Part shown: positions 7,916-17,301 of the stretch, in pieces
Position numbering within the stretch: the first letter of the stretch is position 1
Layout: each line of letters begins with the position of its first letter
Source of the DNA: an uncultured Amylibacter sp.
GTDB lineage: Bacteria; Pseudomonadota; Alphaproteobacteria; Rhodobacterales; Rhodobacteraceae
Assembly: GCA_959347425.1 (NCBI GenBank)
Contig: OY365741.1
Span: 744,001-808,000, forward strand
Length of the DNA: 64,000 nt
Direction of reading: 5' to 3'
Notes under the pieces: model-generated
The model's input: only the letters and a program-made list of their open reading frames with translations
What the model was told of the DNA's origin: nothing
Database searches by the model: none
Program-made: the position numbers and the translations under genes

Positions 7916-10462
7916 TTAGGGGCTAGGAGCGGTGCGTGTAACAGCAAAGCCACCAGCATAACCAGTCGCGCCTGTTCCATCTGAACCAGAGCTATGGAAT
8001 GCACCAACCGCCCCACTTGCACCGATAAGACCTGTAAGAGTCCCAAGTCCAACCGTAGAAGGGCTACCAGAAGTAGCAGTCGCGGCGGTAAGCGCCAAGG
8101 CAGCAGCATCACGTGCAGCACCATCATTAGCATTACCAGTCGCAAAGTCACTATACAGAACATTACCAGTTATCACACCAGCAGCATTATATGTACCTGA
8201 GATGTAATAAGATGTATCACCAGCAGCGGTAAATGTATCTGTATTATTATTCGCAGGAACAAGAGCCGTGATTGTATTACCATCAGTTGTACCGAAAGTA
8301 ACCGCCAGCGTGAAAGTTGTTCCAGTGGTTGTATGATCCGGATTACCGACCGCTCCAAAAGTTCCGCTCCAAGTACCACCAACAGTTGCTGCTGTCACAG
8401 GTTTGCCTAGATTTGTGTCACTATGGATACCTGCCAGATAAAATGCATTAGCACCATCAACAGTCTCAAAGAATGTCGCACCACCAGCACCTGCTGAAAG
8501 GCTAACAATTACAGGAACAACCACAGGGGATAGAGCTGTGAAATCTAATACATCAGTTCCAGTACTAGCCAAGAAAGCATTCGCAGTTGCGACACCGACT
8601 GTTGTAGTAGCCGAAGACCAAGCAGCATATGCAACATCTGCAATATACGGAGCACCAGTGTCACCAGTTATAGCAGCAAGTACAGTATCTGGAGTCTTTG
8701 ATGCAACAAAACCACCAGCATAACCAGTTAAGCCTGTTCCATCTGTACCATCGCTATGGAATGCACCAACCGCTCCAGTTGCACCGATAAGACCTGAAAG
8801 AACACCACGTCCATTCGTAGCAGTACCAGTCGCACCAGTTGCAGTCGCGGTTTCAAGAGCCGTTTCTGCAAGAGCAAGCGAAGTAGCAGCATCAGTACCC
8901 GCAGAATAATCACCAAAAATGATATTCCCAGTTACCACACCAGCCGCATCAAATTCACCTGTTAGGTAATAAGACATAGCGTCAGCCGCAAATACAGTAT
9001 CAGCAGCAGTAGTACCAGCCGCTATATGAGCAGAGATTGTAGTCGTGTCAAAATCAACACTAAGAGTGAATGCTTTTCTAGTTGCATGATCATCATCACC
9101 GATTGCTTGGAACAAACCTGCCCAAGTGCCCTCGGCTGTTGTTGATGTTAAAGGCGCACCCAAATCCGTGGTATTATGCAAACCTGCAAAATAACGCCTT
9201 AAGCCAGCATCACCATTGTGAGCGAATGCAACACCATTGGTGTCTGCTCCACCCAATTGTACACCAGCAGTACCAGCACCACCAACACCACCAGCAGGAG
9301 ATCCTGAAGTACCAGGGCTACCAGTAGCACCCTTAGTTGCAGCTAGAACCACAGTATTAAGGTTAATTGCTACAGTGTTTGCTGTTAGTGCAGCAATGCC
9401 TAATCCAGCCGTATCACCAGCGACAAAACCATTTGCGGTTGTTGCTGTTACTAACGTAACGTCATCAGAACCAGACCAATCAGCATATACAGCGTTAGGG
9501 TTAGTACCGCCAGCATTTGGAAGTGCTGATACAACAAAGCCACCGGCAAAACCAGTCGCGCCGTCGCCATCTGAACCAGAGCTATGGAAGCCACCAACTG
9601 CACCTTGTACACCGATAAGACCTGAAAGAACCCCAAGTCCAACCGTTTGTGGGGCAGTCGGAGCAGTCCCAGTCGCGGTAGTAAGCAATCCTGCAGCAGC
9701 CGTACGGGCAGCCCCATCATTAGCAGCAGCCGAGAAGTCACCATAAAGAACATTACCAGTTATCACGCCATTCGCATCATAATTACCTGAGATGTAATAA
9801 GATGTGCCAGTAGCGGTAAATGCATCAGCATTAGTATTCGCGCTAACAAGAGCCGTGATTGTACGGGCTGCATCAGTCGTACCAAAGGTAACCGTAAGAG
9901 CAAATGTTTTGGAAGCAGTTGCATAAGTACCAGCAGCACCGATCGCTTGGAACAAACCATTTTCCCAAGTTGCGGAAGCACCCGTCGTTGGAACAGGCAC
10001 ACCCAAATCTGTGCCAGCAACTACACCTGCAAAGTAACGCAAATTAGCAGCAGTGGTGTCACCATTGTTGGCGAATGCCACACCATCGGCGGCATCACCA
10101 CCCAAAGTTTCCTCAGTACGCGTAATATCAGGGGCGGTGCCAACTGCGACTGCAACCACAGAGGCTAGGTTAAGAGTTGTAGCCGTTACACCAGTAGGTA
10201 GATTTGCTAGAGTCGCTGCCGTAGCTGTTGTACCTGTTGTCGCTGCCACACCTGCCAAAAAGGCATTTGCGGTTGTGACAGCTGCAACTGTTACATCGTC
10301 TGACCCAGACCAATCACTATAAGTGACCGTATCTGCGGGCGGGGGTGTAGTCGTGGTCCCAGTAGGCGCCGCGGCTTTTGTGCCTCCGCCACAACCCGCA
10401 GTAATAGCAACAAGGCTACTAGCAAGGGTAAGCGTCAGCAATTTATTCGTTTTCAGTTTCAT
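7916..10462 (-). CDS. Large repeat lipoprotein with three ~280-residue beta-type repeats
   Basis: Predicted secreted lipoprotein of 848 residues. The start at 10462 is chosen because it gives a clean lipoprotein signal (MKLKTNKLLTLTLASSLVA, lipobox ITAGC, Cys24) and has AGGAAA upstream; the frame is open for 38 more codons without that logic. The mature part has three repeats, each opening with YSDWSGSDDV-like sequence (third copy YAAWSS) and closing with G-L-x-G-L-I-G-x-x-G-A-V-G-x-F-H-S and G-Y/F-A-G-G-F. It is very rich in Ala, Thr and Gly and nearly free of Cys. The closing motif recalls the beta-barrel lobes of TbpB-like surface lipoproteins (inference). Function unknown; possibly surface binding or adhesion. 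Confidence 0.7.
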   Translation of the reverse strand: MKLKTNKLLTLTLASSLVAITAGCGGGTKAAAPTGTTTTPPPADTVTYSDWSGSDDVTVAAVTTANAFLAGVAATTGTTATAATLANLPTGVTATTLNLASVVAVAVGTAPDITRTEETLGGDAADGVAFANNGDTTAANLRYFAGVVAGTDLGVPVPTTGASATWENGLFQAIGAAGTYATASKTFALTVTFGTTDAARTITALVSANTNADAFTATGTSYYISGNYDANGVITGNVLYGDFSAAANDGAARTAAAGLLTTATGTAPTAPQTVGLGVLSGLIGVQGAVGGFHSSGSDGDGATGFAGGFVVSALPNAGGTNPNAVYADWSGSDDVTLVTATTANGFVAGDTAGLGIAALTANTVAINLNTVVLAATKGATGSPGTSGSPAGGVGGAGTAGVQLGGADTNGVAFAHNGDAGLRRYFAGLHNTTDLGAPLTSTTAEGTWAGLFQAIGDDDHATRKAFTLSVDFDTTTISAHIAAGTTAADTVFAADAMSYYLTGEFDAAGVVTGNIIFGDYSAGTDAATSLALAETALETATATGATGTATNGRGVLSGLIGATGAVGAFHSDGTDGTGLTGYAGGFVASKTPDTVLAAITGDTGAPYIADVAYAAWSSATTTVGVATANAFLASTGTDVLDFTALSPVVVPVIVSLSAGAGGATFFETVDGANAFYLAGIHSDTNLGKPVTAATVGGTWSGTFGAVGNPDHTTTGTTFTLAVTFGTTDGNTITALVPANNNTDTFTAAGDTSYYISGTYNAAGVITGNVLYSDFATGNANDGAARDAAALALTAATATSGSPSTVGLGTLTGLIGASGAVGAFHSSGSDGTGATGYAGGFAVTRTAPSP

Positions 10463-10762
10463 TTTTTCATTTCCTTTTGATTCGAAAAGTTTACGATTTA
10501 TTTCGAATTGTTTTAATGTGCGCGACAAAAACAATTCATCGCATGTGTAAGGGCAAGCTACACGCTTATTTAACAAATGTTAAGTAGTTTTTGATACTTT
10601 CAAGCTCTTTTTAATGCTTTTTATGCATTTTTGTGGCAAAATTCACACATATTTGCCCGAATCACTGTGTTTATACTATGTAAATCTGTGAAAAATCGTG
10701 AAAATTTTGGGAAATTCGCGTTTTTTCACAATCTTTCTTCATAATCTTATCACAACCTACAA
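10463..10762. other. AT-rich intergenic region upstream of the repeat lipoprotein gene
   Basis: 300 bp between the secA stop and the lipoprotein start, both genes on the minus strand. It is very AT-rich and presumably carries the lipoprotein promoter, but I see no convincing -35/-10 pair with normal spacing. A good Shine-Dalgarno (AAAGGAAA) lies just before 10462. No RNA gene or ORF recognised. Confidence 0.5.
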
Positions 10763-13576
10763 TCACAGTCTTCCGTGGCAATGCTTGAATTTCTTACCCG
10801 AATCGCACGGGCATCTATCATTCCTGCCGATTCCCGCGAATTTTTTCTTATTTTCAAGATGGGGATTCGGGGTATCCCCGCCCGATTCGCCCCCAGATTC
10901 GCCTAACCGCGCCTCGCCTTCCAAATCACCCGTCTCTTCCATCTGGCGACGCATCATGTCTTGCTGTTCTTCTGGCGTGGGACGGCGGACAATCGCCAAA
11001 GTACGGGTTAAATCCGCCCGCAAGCTATCCAGCATGGTTTCAAACAGGGCAAACGCCTCGGTCTTATATTCATTTAACGGATCACGCTGAGCATACCCGC
11101 GCATCCCAACAACCGAGCGCAAATGTTCCAAGCTGAGCAAATGCTCGCGCCATTTCAAATCAATCGTCCGCAATAAAAAGTGTTTTTCCGCGTTGCGCAT
11201 GTCATCCGCGCCGATATCAACAGCCTTTCGCGCCATCATCTCATCGGCTTGGTGGGCGATTTTTTCACGCAAATCGTCTTCGTTCATACCCTCCTGTTTC
11301 ACCCATTCTTCAATCGGGAAATCCACGCGGAACGTATCACGCAGTTGGGTTTGCATTGATTCCACATCCCATTGCTCGGCATAGCCACCCACGGGAATCG
11401 TGTCATCCAAAATATCGTCAATCACCTCATACCGCATGTCTTTCACGATTTCGGACAGGTTTTCCACCTGCATAATCGTGCGCCTTTGTTCAAAAATAAC
11501 CTTGCGCTGGTCGTTCATAACATCATCAAATTTCAAAAGCTGCTTGCGAATATCAAAATTACGCGATTCCACTTTGGCTTGGGCTTTTTCCAGTGATTTA
11601 TTGACCCAAGGATGGGTTATAGCCTCGCCCTCCACCATGCCCAAACGCCCCAACATGGAATCCAGTTTGGTAGAGCCGAAAATCCGCATCAAATCGTCTT
11701 CCAATGATAATAAAAACGCCGACCGCCCAGGATCACCCTGCCGTCCAGACCGCCCGCGTAGCTGATTATCAATCCGCCGAGATTCATGCCGTTCTGTCGC
11801 CAAAACATACAGCCCGCCTGCCTGCAGAGCCTTTTCCTTATCTTGCGCGATATCCGCCTTTATTGATTCCGCCAGCGCGGTTTCATCCACGTTTTTCTTA
11901 TCGCCTATTTCTGCGCGAAGGCGCATTTCAAAGCTCCCGCCCAGTTGAATATCCGTACCGCGACCCGCCATGTTCGTGGCGATAGTCACCGCCCCCGATA
12001 CCCCTGCATTGGCAACGATAGAGGCCTCCTGTTCATGAAACCTTGCGTTCAAAACATGGTGGGGAATGCCGTTTTTCTGCTGGGCGAGGGTTTCCAAAGC
12101 CGTTGCATCCTCAATAAACGGGGCGGCTTCTTTTTCTTTGTAAGTCTCTGCCAAGGTTCGCAATTCCTTTGCCATGCGTTTTAATTCGGCGGGTTTTTTC
12201 AATAACTCCGACAAGTATTCGGATTTTTCAATGGAAACCGTGCCGACCAGAATCGGTTGCCCTTTCAAATGCGCCTTAGCTATTTCACAAATCACGGTGC
12301 GGTATTTTTCCGCCGCGGTGCGGTAAATCGCATCATCATCATCAATACGACAAATCGGCTGATTTGTTGGGATTTCCACAACGCCTAGCCCGTAAATCTG
12401 CCCGAATTCTTCGGCTTCGGTCTGGGCTGTCCCCGTCATCCCCGCCAATTTATCGTATAAGCGGAAGTAATTTTGAAAGGTAATGGACGCAAGCGTGGAG
12501 TTTTCTGGTAAAATCTCCACCCCCTCTTTCGCCTCTACCGCCTGATGCAAGCCATCACCCATACGCCGACCCGCCATCATGCGCCCCGTGAATTCATCAA
12601 TCAAAACAACCTTATTATCGCGGACGATATAATTCTGGTCTTTTTTATACAAGGTATGGGCGCGGAGGCCGTTGTTAATATGATGAACCACGCTGGTGCT
12701 TTCGGGATCATAGAGCGATTGACCTTCGGGCAGAACCCCCATCTCTAACAACGCCGCCTCGATAAAATCGTTGCCTTCATCGGTTAAATTGACGCTCCGC
12801 GATTTTTCATCCAAAATATAATGGTCTTCGGTTAATTTTGGGATTAGAGCGTTTAGGGTTGTATAAAGCTCTGACCTATCCTCGGCCTGTCCCGATATAA
12901 CCAAAGGCGTTCGGGCTTCGTCAATCAGGATACTATCCACCTCATCCACTATTGCATAAAAATGCTCGCGTTGCATCATTTGCGATAGGTCGGATTTCAT
13001 ATTATCGCGGAGGTAATCAAAGCCCAGCTCGTTATTCGTGGCATAGGTCACATCCGCCAGATAGGCCGCGCGTTTATCGGTTTCAGACATATTGGGAACG
13101 GCAACCCCCGTTTCCATGCCTAAGAAAGCATAAACCTGCCCCATCCATTCGGCATCGCGCCGTGCCAGATAATCATTAACCGTGACAACATGCACGCCTT
13201 TGCCCATCAGGGCGTTAAGATACACGGGGAAAACGCCAGCTAGGGTTTTGCCTTCGCCTGTTTTCATCTCTGATATATTGCCTTTATGCAGGAATATCCC
13301 GCCCAAAAGCTGCACATCGTATGCACGGAGTCCCAAGGTACGCAGGGCCGCCTCTCGCACTACCGCAAAAGCCTCAACCAGTAAATCATCCAAAGTCGCA
13401 CCCTGTTCCAATCGCGCCTTAAACGCAGGGGTTTTGGCCTGTATTTCCTCGTCAGATAGGGCGGATATTTCAGGCTCCATCGCGTTAATAGCCTTAACAA
13501 GACCGCTTTGCGTCTTTAACATACGCCCATTATGCGTGCCGAACAGTTGTCCGAAAACCGAATCAAACCCTAACAT
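10763..13576 (-). CDS. secA: Preprotein translocase ATPase SecA
   Basis: Motor that pushes unfolded precursors through SecYEG. 937 residues, normal length. Visible are the Walker A region (MKTGEGKTL), Walker B-type [44 protein letters not shown] split over the motor, and a C-terminal zinc-binding SEC-C motif ([16 protein letters not shown]) for SecB and lipid contact. An in-frame GTG exists at 13594, but GGAG lies 8 nt before the ATG at 13576, which also matches the usual MLGF start. Divergent from the parvulin gene. Confidence 0.97.
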   Translation of the reverse strand: MLGFDSVFGQLFGTHNGRMLKTQSGLVKAINAMEPEISALSDEEIQAKTPAFKARLEQGATLDDLLVEAFAVVREAALRTLGLRAYDVQLLGGIFLHKGNISEMKTGEGKTLAGVFPVYLNALMGKGVHVVTVNDYLARRDAEWMGQVYAFLGMETGVAVPNMSETDKRAAYLADVTYATNNELGFDYLRDNMKSDLSQMMQREHFYAIVDEVDSILIDEARTPLVISGQAEDRSELYTTLNALIPKLTEDHYILDEKSRSVNLTDEGNDFIEAALLEMGVLPEGQSLYDPESTSVVHHINNGLRAHTLYKKDQNYIVRDNKVVLIDEFTGRMMAGRRMGDGLHQAVEAKEGVEILPENSTLASITFQNYFRLYDKLAGMTGTAQTEAEEFGQIYGLGVVEIPTNQPICRIDDDDAIYRTAAEKYRTVICEIAKAHLKGQPILVGTVSIEKSEYLSELLKKPAELKRMAKELRTLAETYKEKEAAPFIEDATALETLAQQKNGIPHHVLNARFHEQEASIVANAGVSGAVTIATNMAGRGTDIQLGGSFEMRLRAEIGDKKNVDETALAESIKADIAQDKEKALQAGGLYVLATERHESRRIDNQLRGRSGRQGDPGRSAFLLSLEDDLMRIFGSTKLDSMLGRLGMVEGEAITHPWVNKSLEKAQAKVESRNFDIRKQLLKFDDVMNDQRKVIFEQRRTIMQVENLSEIVKDMRYEVIDDILDDTIPVGGYAEQWDVESMQTQLRDTFRVDFPIEEWVKQEGMNEDDLREKIAHQADEMMARKAVDIGADDMRNAEKHFLLRTIDLKWREHLLSLEHLRSVVGMRGYAQRDPLNEYKTEAFALFETMLDSLRADLTRTLAIVRRPTPEEQQDMMRRQMEETGDLEGEARLGESGGESGGDTPNPHLENKKKFAGIGRNDRCPCDSGKKFKHCHGRL

Positions 13577-13687
13577 TTTCTTTGCTCCAATCACAAAATA
13601 AAAACTTTTACCGCTTTTGCCTTGCCTCTATATCCTAATCATAGTAGATAGGCAAGTATTCAAATAATAAAAGGACTTGGTAAATTT

Positions 13688-14560
13688 ATGACACTCTCAC
13701 GACGGGCAATTTTTGGAATGATAACCTTGCTGGGCTTGGCTCTGGCGGGTTTTTATGTGTTTTCACAAAACGGTGGGAAGCCGTTTAATGGCGGTACGCT
13801 GGAGGCTAGCAGTGTTCTGGCAACGGTCAATGGCACGGATATTACCGCAGGACATTTGATTGTTTTGCTGGATGATTTGCCCGCGCAATACCAAACGTTG
13901 GAGGATGATGTTTTGTTTAACGCTCTGCTGGAACAGATAATTGAACAGACGTTACTGCAACAACAGATGGTCGCGGGGGATTTACGCGGGGAAATCCTTA
14001 TCGCCAATAAAGTGCGTAATACCACGGCAAGCTATGTGATAGAGGGGATAGTGGGGGAGGCTATAACCCCCGATATGATACAGACGGCTTATGATAAAGA
14101 ATACGGTGCGGGTGGGGAGCAGGAGTACTCGGCCGCGCATATTTTAATGGATACGGAGGATGAAGCGAAGGCGATTATCCTTGAGCTGACCGCAGGTGCG
14201 GATTTTGCCGAATTGGCAAAGGCTAAATCCACTGGCCCTAGCGGGGCGAGTGGTGGTGATTTGGGCTGGTTCGGTGCGGGTGCGATGGTTGCCCCGTTTG
14301 AGGCGGCGGTTCTGGCGTTGGAGGTGGGCGGTATATCGCCCCCCGTGCAAACCCAATTCGGCTGGCATGTTATTATTTTAAAGGATGTGCGGGAGGTTGC
14401 ACCACCGCCGATTGCTTCTGTAACAGAAAAAATCGCAGGACAGATAAGCGGATCTATTGTGGAAAACCATCTGCAAGTCCTACGGAGCCAGTCACAAATA
14501 ACCCGTCATGTGGAGGGGCTGGATCCCGCCTTTATCCGCAATAATGATTTGGTGGAATAG
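13688..14560 (+). CDS. Parvulin-type peptidyl-prolyl cis-trans isomerase, membrane-anchored
   Basis: 290 residues. A single N-terminal hydrophobic segment (IFGMITLLGLALAGFYVF, about residues 8-25) serves as signal or anchor, so the protein probably acts in the periplasm. A SurA/PrsA-like N-terminal helical part is followed by a rotamase domain with EYSAAHILM, GGDLGWFGAGAMVAPFE and the closing FGWHVIIL. The likely role is folding of exported and outer-membrane proteins. It diverges from secA with about 110 bp between them and sits upstream of argJ, an order familiar from Rhodobacterales. Confidence 0.88.
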   Translation: MTLSRRAIFGMITLLGLALAGFYVFSQNGGKPFNGGTLEASSVLATVNGTDITAGHLIVLLDDLPAQYQTLEDDVLFNALLEQIIEQTLLQQQMVAGDLRGEILIANKVRNTTASYVIEGIVGEAITPDMIQTAYDKEYGAGGEQEYSAAHILMDTEDEAKAIILELTAGADFAELAKAKSTGPSGASGGDLGWFGAGAMVAPFEAAVLALEVGGISPPVQTQFGWHVIILKDVREVAPPPIASVTEKIAGQISGSIVENHLQVLRSQSQITRHVEGLDPAFIRNNDLVE

Positions 14561-14576
14561 GTGGATAGTCGGCATT

Positions 14577-15833
14577 ATGGACTCATCTGTGAAAAACTCT
14601 GGGAAAATCGCACCTTTGGCAAGTGAATTTCCCCCTATTCCCCCAATAGAGGGGATACGATTCGCCACAGGTTCGGCAGGGATCTCGGCAGGGATTACCT
14701 ATAAAAACCGCGATGATGTGGTGCTGATACACGCCTGTGCGGGCAGTCAAATTGCCGGGGTTTTTACCCGTTCGGCAACGCGGGCGGCCTGTGTTTTGGA
14801 TTGTCAGAGCAAACTGCCATCTAGCACCGATAACGCCGATAGTGCGATAGGAATCGTGGTGAATTCGGGCAATGCCAATGCTTTTACGGGGGCGCGAGGA
14901 CAGGCGAGCGTGGCGGAAATCGTCCGCACAACCGCCGATGTTTTGAAAACCGAGCCAAGCCGTATTTTCACCTCTTCCACGGGGGTTATTGGCGAACCAC
15001 TAGACCCCGCGCCGATATGCGCGATGTTGCCCGATTTACACGGCAATTTGCGCGATAGCGGGATTGAACCCGCGGCACGGGCGATTATGACCACCGACAC
15101 CTTTGCCAAGGGCGCGTTCCGCCAAATCACCATAGATGGACAGCCCATACTTATCGGCGGTTTTGCCAAAGGCTCTGGCATGATTGCCCCTGATATGGCA
15201 ACCATGCTGGCGTATATTTTCACCGATGCACGGGTGGCGCAACCCAAACTGCAAGCTATGCTGTTGGGCGAAAATGAAACCAGTTTTAACGCGATTAGCG
15301 TTGATGGCGATACCTCCACCTCTGACGCTTTAATGATGATTGCCACGGGCAAATCGGGCGTGGATGCCAGCGATAGTGCAGTGTTCCGCACCGCCTTGGG
15401 CGAAGTCATGCGCGAATTGGCGCAGGCGATTGTCCGCGATGGCGAGGGCGCAACAAAGCTAATAACCATAAAAATAACAGGTGCAACCAGCCCGCAATCA
15501 GCAAAAATCATCGCCCAGAGCATCGCAAACTCCCCCCTTGTTAAAACCGCAATCGCGGGCGAAGACCCGAATTGGGGACGGATAGTCATGGCGGTGGGCA
15601 AGGCAGGACAGCCCGCCGACCGCGATAAATTACGGATTTGGTTTGGCGATATTTTGGTGGCAGAACACGGCGCGGTGGCGGGCGGTTATGATGAGCAAAC
15701 CACCGCCGATTATATGAAAAACGAGCGGATTAGTTTGCACGTGGATTTGGCGATTGGCACGGGCGATTTCACCATGTGGAGCTGTGATTTCACCCACGAT
15801 TATATCCGTATTAACGCGGATTATCGCTCGTGA
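14577..15833 (+). CDS. argJ: Bifunctional glutamate N-acetyltransferase / amino-acid N-acetyltransferase
   Basis: Moves acetyl groups between N-acetylornithine and glutamate in the cyclic arginine pathway. The precursor self-cleaves at the conserved Thr in ARAIMTTDTFAK. Further signatures are NSGNANAFTG, SSTGVIGEPL, GMIAPDMATMLAYIFTDA and the C-terminal GEDPNWGR. The frame is open from 14508 but that would overlap the isomerase gene; the ATG at 14577 gives about 418 residues, the usual length, with GGTGG upstream. It overlaps the next gene by four bases (GTGA). Confidence 0.95.
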   Translation: MDSSVKNSGKIAPLASEFPPIPPIEGIRFATGSAGISAGITYKNRDDVVLIHACAGSQIAGVFTRSATRAACVLDCQSKLPSSTDNADSAIGIVVNSGNANAFTGARGQASVAEIVRTTADVLKTEPSRIFTSSTGVIGEPLDPAPICAMLPDLHGNLRDSGIEPAARAIMTTDTFAKGAFRQITIDGQPILIGGFAKGSGMIAPDMATMLAYIFTDARVAQPKLQAMLLGENETSFNAISVDGDTSTSDALMMIATGKSGVDASDSAVFRTALGEVMRELAQAIVRDGEGATKLITIKITGATSPQSAKIIAQSIANSPLVKTAIAGEDPNWGRIVMAVGKAGQPADRDKLRIWFGDILVAEHGAVAGGYDEQTTADYMKNERISLHVDLAIGTGDFTMWSCDFTHDYIRINADYRS

Positions 15834-16252
15834 CTTTGGTCTTGGTTGTGGCAGCCGTGCTGATTGATGCGGACGGGCGGGTGCTGTTGGCGCAACGTCC
15901 AAAGGGCAAATCAATGGCGGGGTTTTGGGAATTTCCGGGTGGGAAATTGCAGGCGGGCGAAACGCCAGAGTCCGCGTTGATACGCGAATTAAATGAAGAA
16001 CTGGGAATTCACACTTGGGATTCCTGCCTTGCCCCGATTAGCTTTGCCAGCCATGCTTATACGGGTAAAGATGGGGGTAAAGATGGGGATTTTCACCTGC
16101 TTATGCCCGTTTTCGCCTGTCGCAAATGGGAGGGTATAGCGAAAGGACGCGAAGGGCAGAGCCTTGCGTGGGTTTGGCCAAAGGATTTGAAAACCTATCA
16201 GATGTTACCCGCCGACGCACCCCTAATCGCGGTTTTGCGCGATTGGTTGTAG
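15830..16252 (+). CDS. mutT: 8-oxo-dGTP diphosphatase (Nudix hydrolase)
   Basis: Hydrolyses oxidised dGTP so that it is not incorporated into DNA. The 140-residue protein has a complete Nudix box, G-G-K-L-Q-A-G-E followed by RELNEELGI, with the expected REUXEE spacing. It starts at a GTG that overlaps the argJ stop (GTGA), so it is translationally coupled to argJ. It converges on hemH with two bases between the stops. A thiamine-phosphate-synthase domain found in some MutT fusions is absent. Confidence 0.92.
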   Translation: MTLVLVVAAVLIDADGRVLLAQRPKGKSMAGFWEFPGGKLQAGETPESALIRELNEELGIHTWDSCLAPISFASHAYTGKDGGKDGDFHLLMPVFACRKWEGIAKGREGQSLAWVWPKDLKTYQMLPADAPLIAVLRDWL

Positions 16253-16254
16253 GT

Positions 16255-17286
16255 TTAAACCCACCCCGCCAGCTCTGTTTGAATAATATCGCACAGCACA
16301 TCAATATGGGATTTTTGCGCGTTCAAACAGGGGATATAGGTGAAATCCGTACCGCCCGCGTGGATGAAACTATCCCTGATTTCCTCATTAATCTCTTCCA
16401 GCGTTTCAATACAATCGGCAGAAAACGCAGGGGCAATCACGGCAATTTTGCGCTGCCCAGCCCGTGCCAAATCCGCCACGCACTCGACCGTGGAAGGTTC
16501 CAACCAATCTTCTGGTCCAAACTTGGATTGAAAAGAGGTGACGATTTGCCCATCCTCAAACCCCAGTTTCTCACGCAACAACCGCGAAGTTTTCTGGCAA
16601 TGGCAATGATACGGGTCGCCCTTTTGCGTCAAATACCGTTTCGGCAACCCGTGATAGGAGGCAACCAAAACGGGCGTATAATCCAACCCAGCATAATGCT
16701 CGCGAACCGTCCCCGCCAGTGCGTCAATATAATTCGGGCGGTCAAAATAAGGTGGCACGGTGCGAATCGCGGGGGCGTGCGGCATAGTCATCAGGGCGCG
16801 AAACGCTTCGTCATTCGCCGTGGCGGTGGTCGCGCCCGCGTATTGCGGGTAAAGCGGGAAGAACAGGATTTTATCCGCCCCTTGGGCTTTCATTTGTTTT
16901 ATCACGGTTTTTATCGCGGGGGAGCCGTAACGCATGGCGAAATCGGTGATGATTTTATCGCCGTAAAGTTTGGCTAGGCGGGTTTTGATGGCGTGCGTTT
17001 GGTCTTTGGTGATGGTTAAAAGCGGGGATTCATCCGCCTCTGTGTTCCAGATAGAGCGATAGGCCGCCCCCGATTTGGACGGACGCGTGGTTAGGATAAC
17101 CGTTTGTAGCAAGGGTTGCCAGAGGAACGGGCTGTAATCTATCACACGGCGGTCGGATAGGAATTGGTTCAGGTAGCGGCGCATTGACCAATAATCCGTA
17201 GCCTCTGGCGTGCCGAGGTTGCAGATAATCACGCCGATTTTTTGCGGGGGGATGGGGGGGTGGTCTGGCGGTGCGTTTTTAGTCAT
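16255..17286 (-). CDS. hemH: Ferrochelatase
   Basis: Inserts Fe2+ into protoporphyrin IX, the last step of protohaem synthesis. 343 residues, normal length. Near the N-terminus is GVIICNLGTPEA; the metal-binding histidine lies in VASYHGLPKRYL, and the acidic path in APAFSADCIETLEEI. A CxC motif (YHCHCQK) follows the active-site His, as in many proteobacterial enzymes. Single gene, convergent with mutT; 15 bp separate its start from the stop of the methyltransferase-nuclease gene on the same strand... upstream side, so the latter may read into it. Confidence 0.96.
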   Translation of the reverse strand: MTKNAPPDHPPIPPQKIGVIICNLGTPEATDYWSMRRYLNQFLSDRRVIDYSPFLWQPLLQTVILTTRPSKSGAAYRSIWNTEADESPLLTITKDQTHAIKTRLAKLYGDKIITDFAMRYGSPAIKTVIKQMKAQGADKILFFPLYPQYAGATTATANDEAFRALMTMPHAPAIRTVPPYFDRPNYIDALAGTVREHYAGLDYTPVLVASYHGLPKRYLTQKGDPYHCHCQKTSRLLREKLGFEDGQIVTSFQSKFGPEDWLEPSTVECVADLARAGQRKIAVIAPAFSADCIETLEEINEEIRDSFIHAGGTDFTYIPCLNAQKSHIDVLCDIIQTELAGWV

Positions 17287-17301
17287 TGTCTATTAAAAAA
17301 A

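Noticed and set aside
9237..9746. 169-codon ORF antisense to the repeat lipoprotein
   Set aside because: It is the mirror of the Ala/Thr/Gly-rich repeats; the minus-strand frame has a signal peptide, lipobox and terminator.
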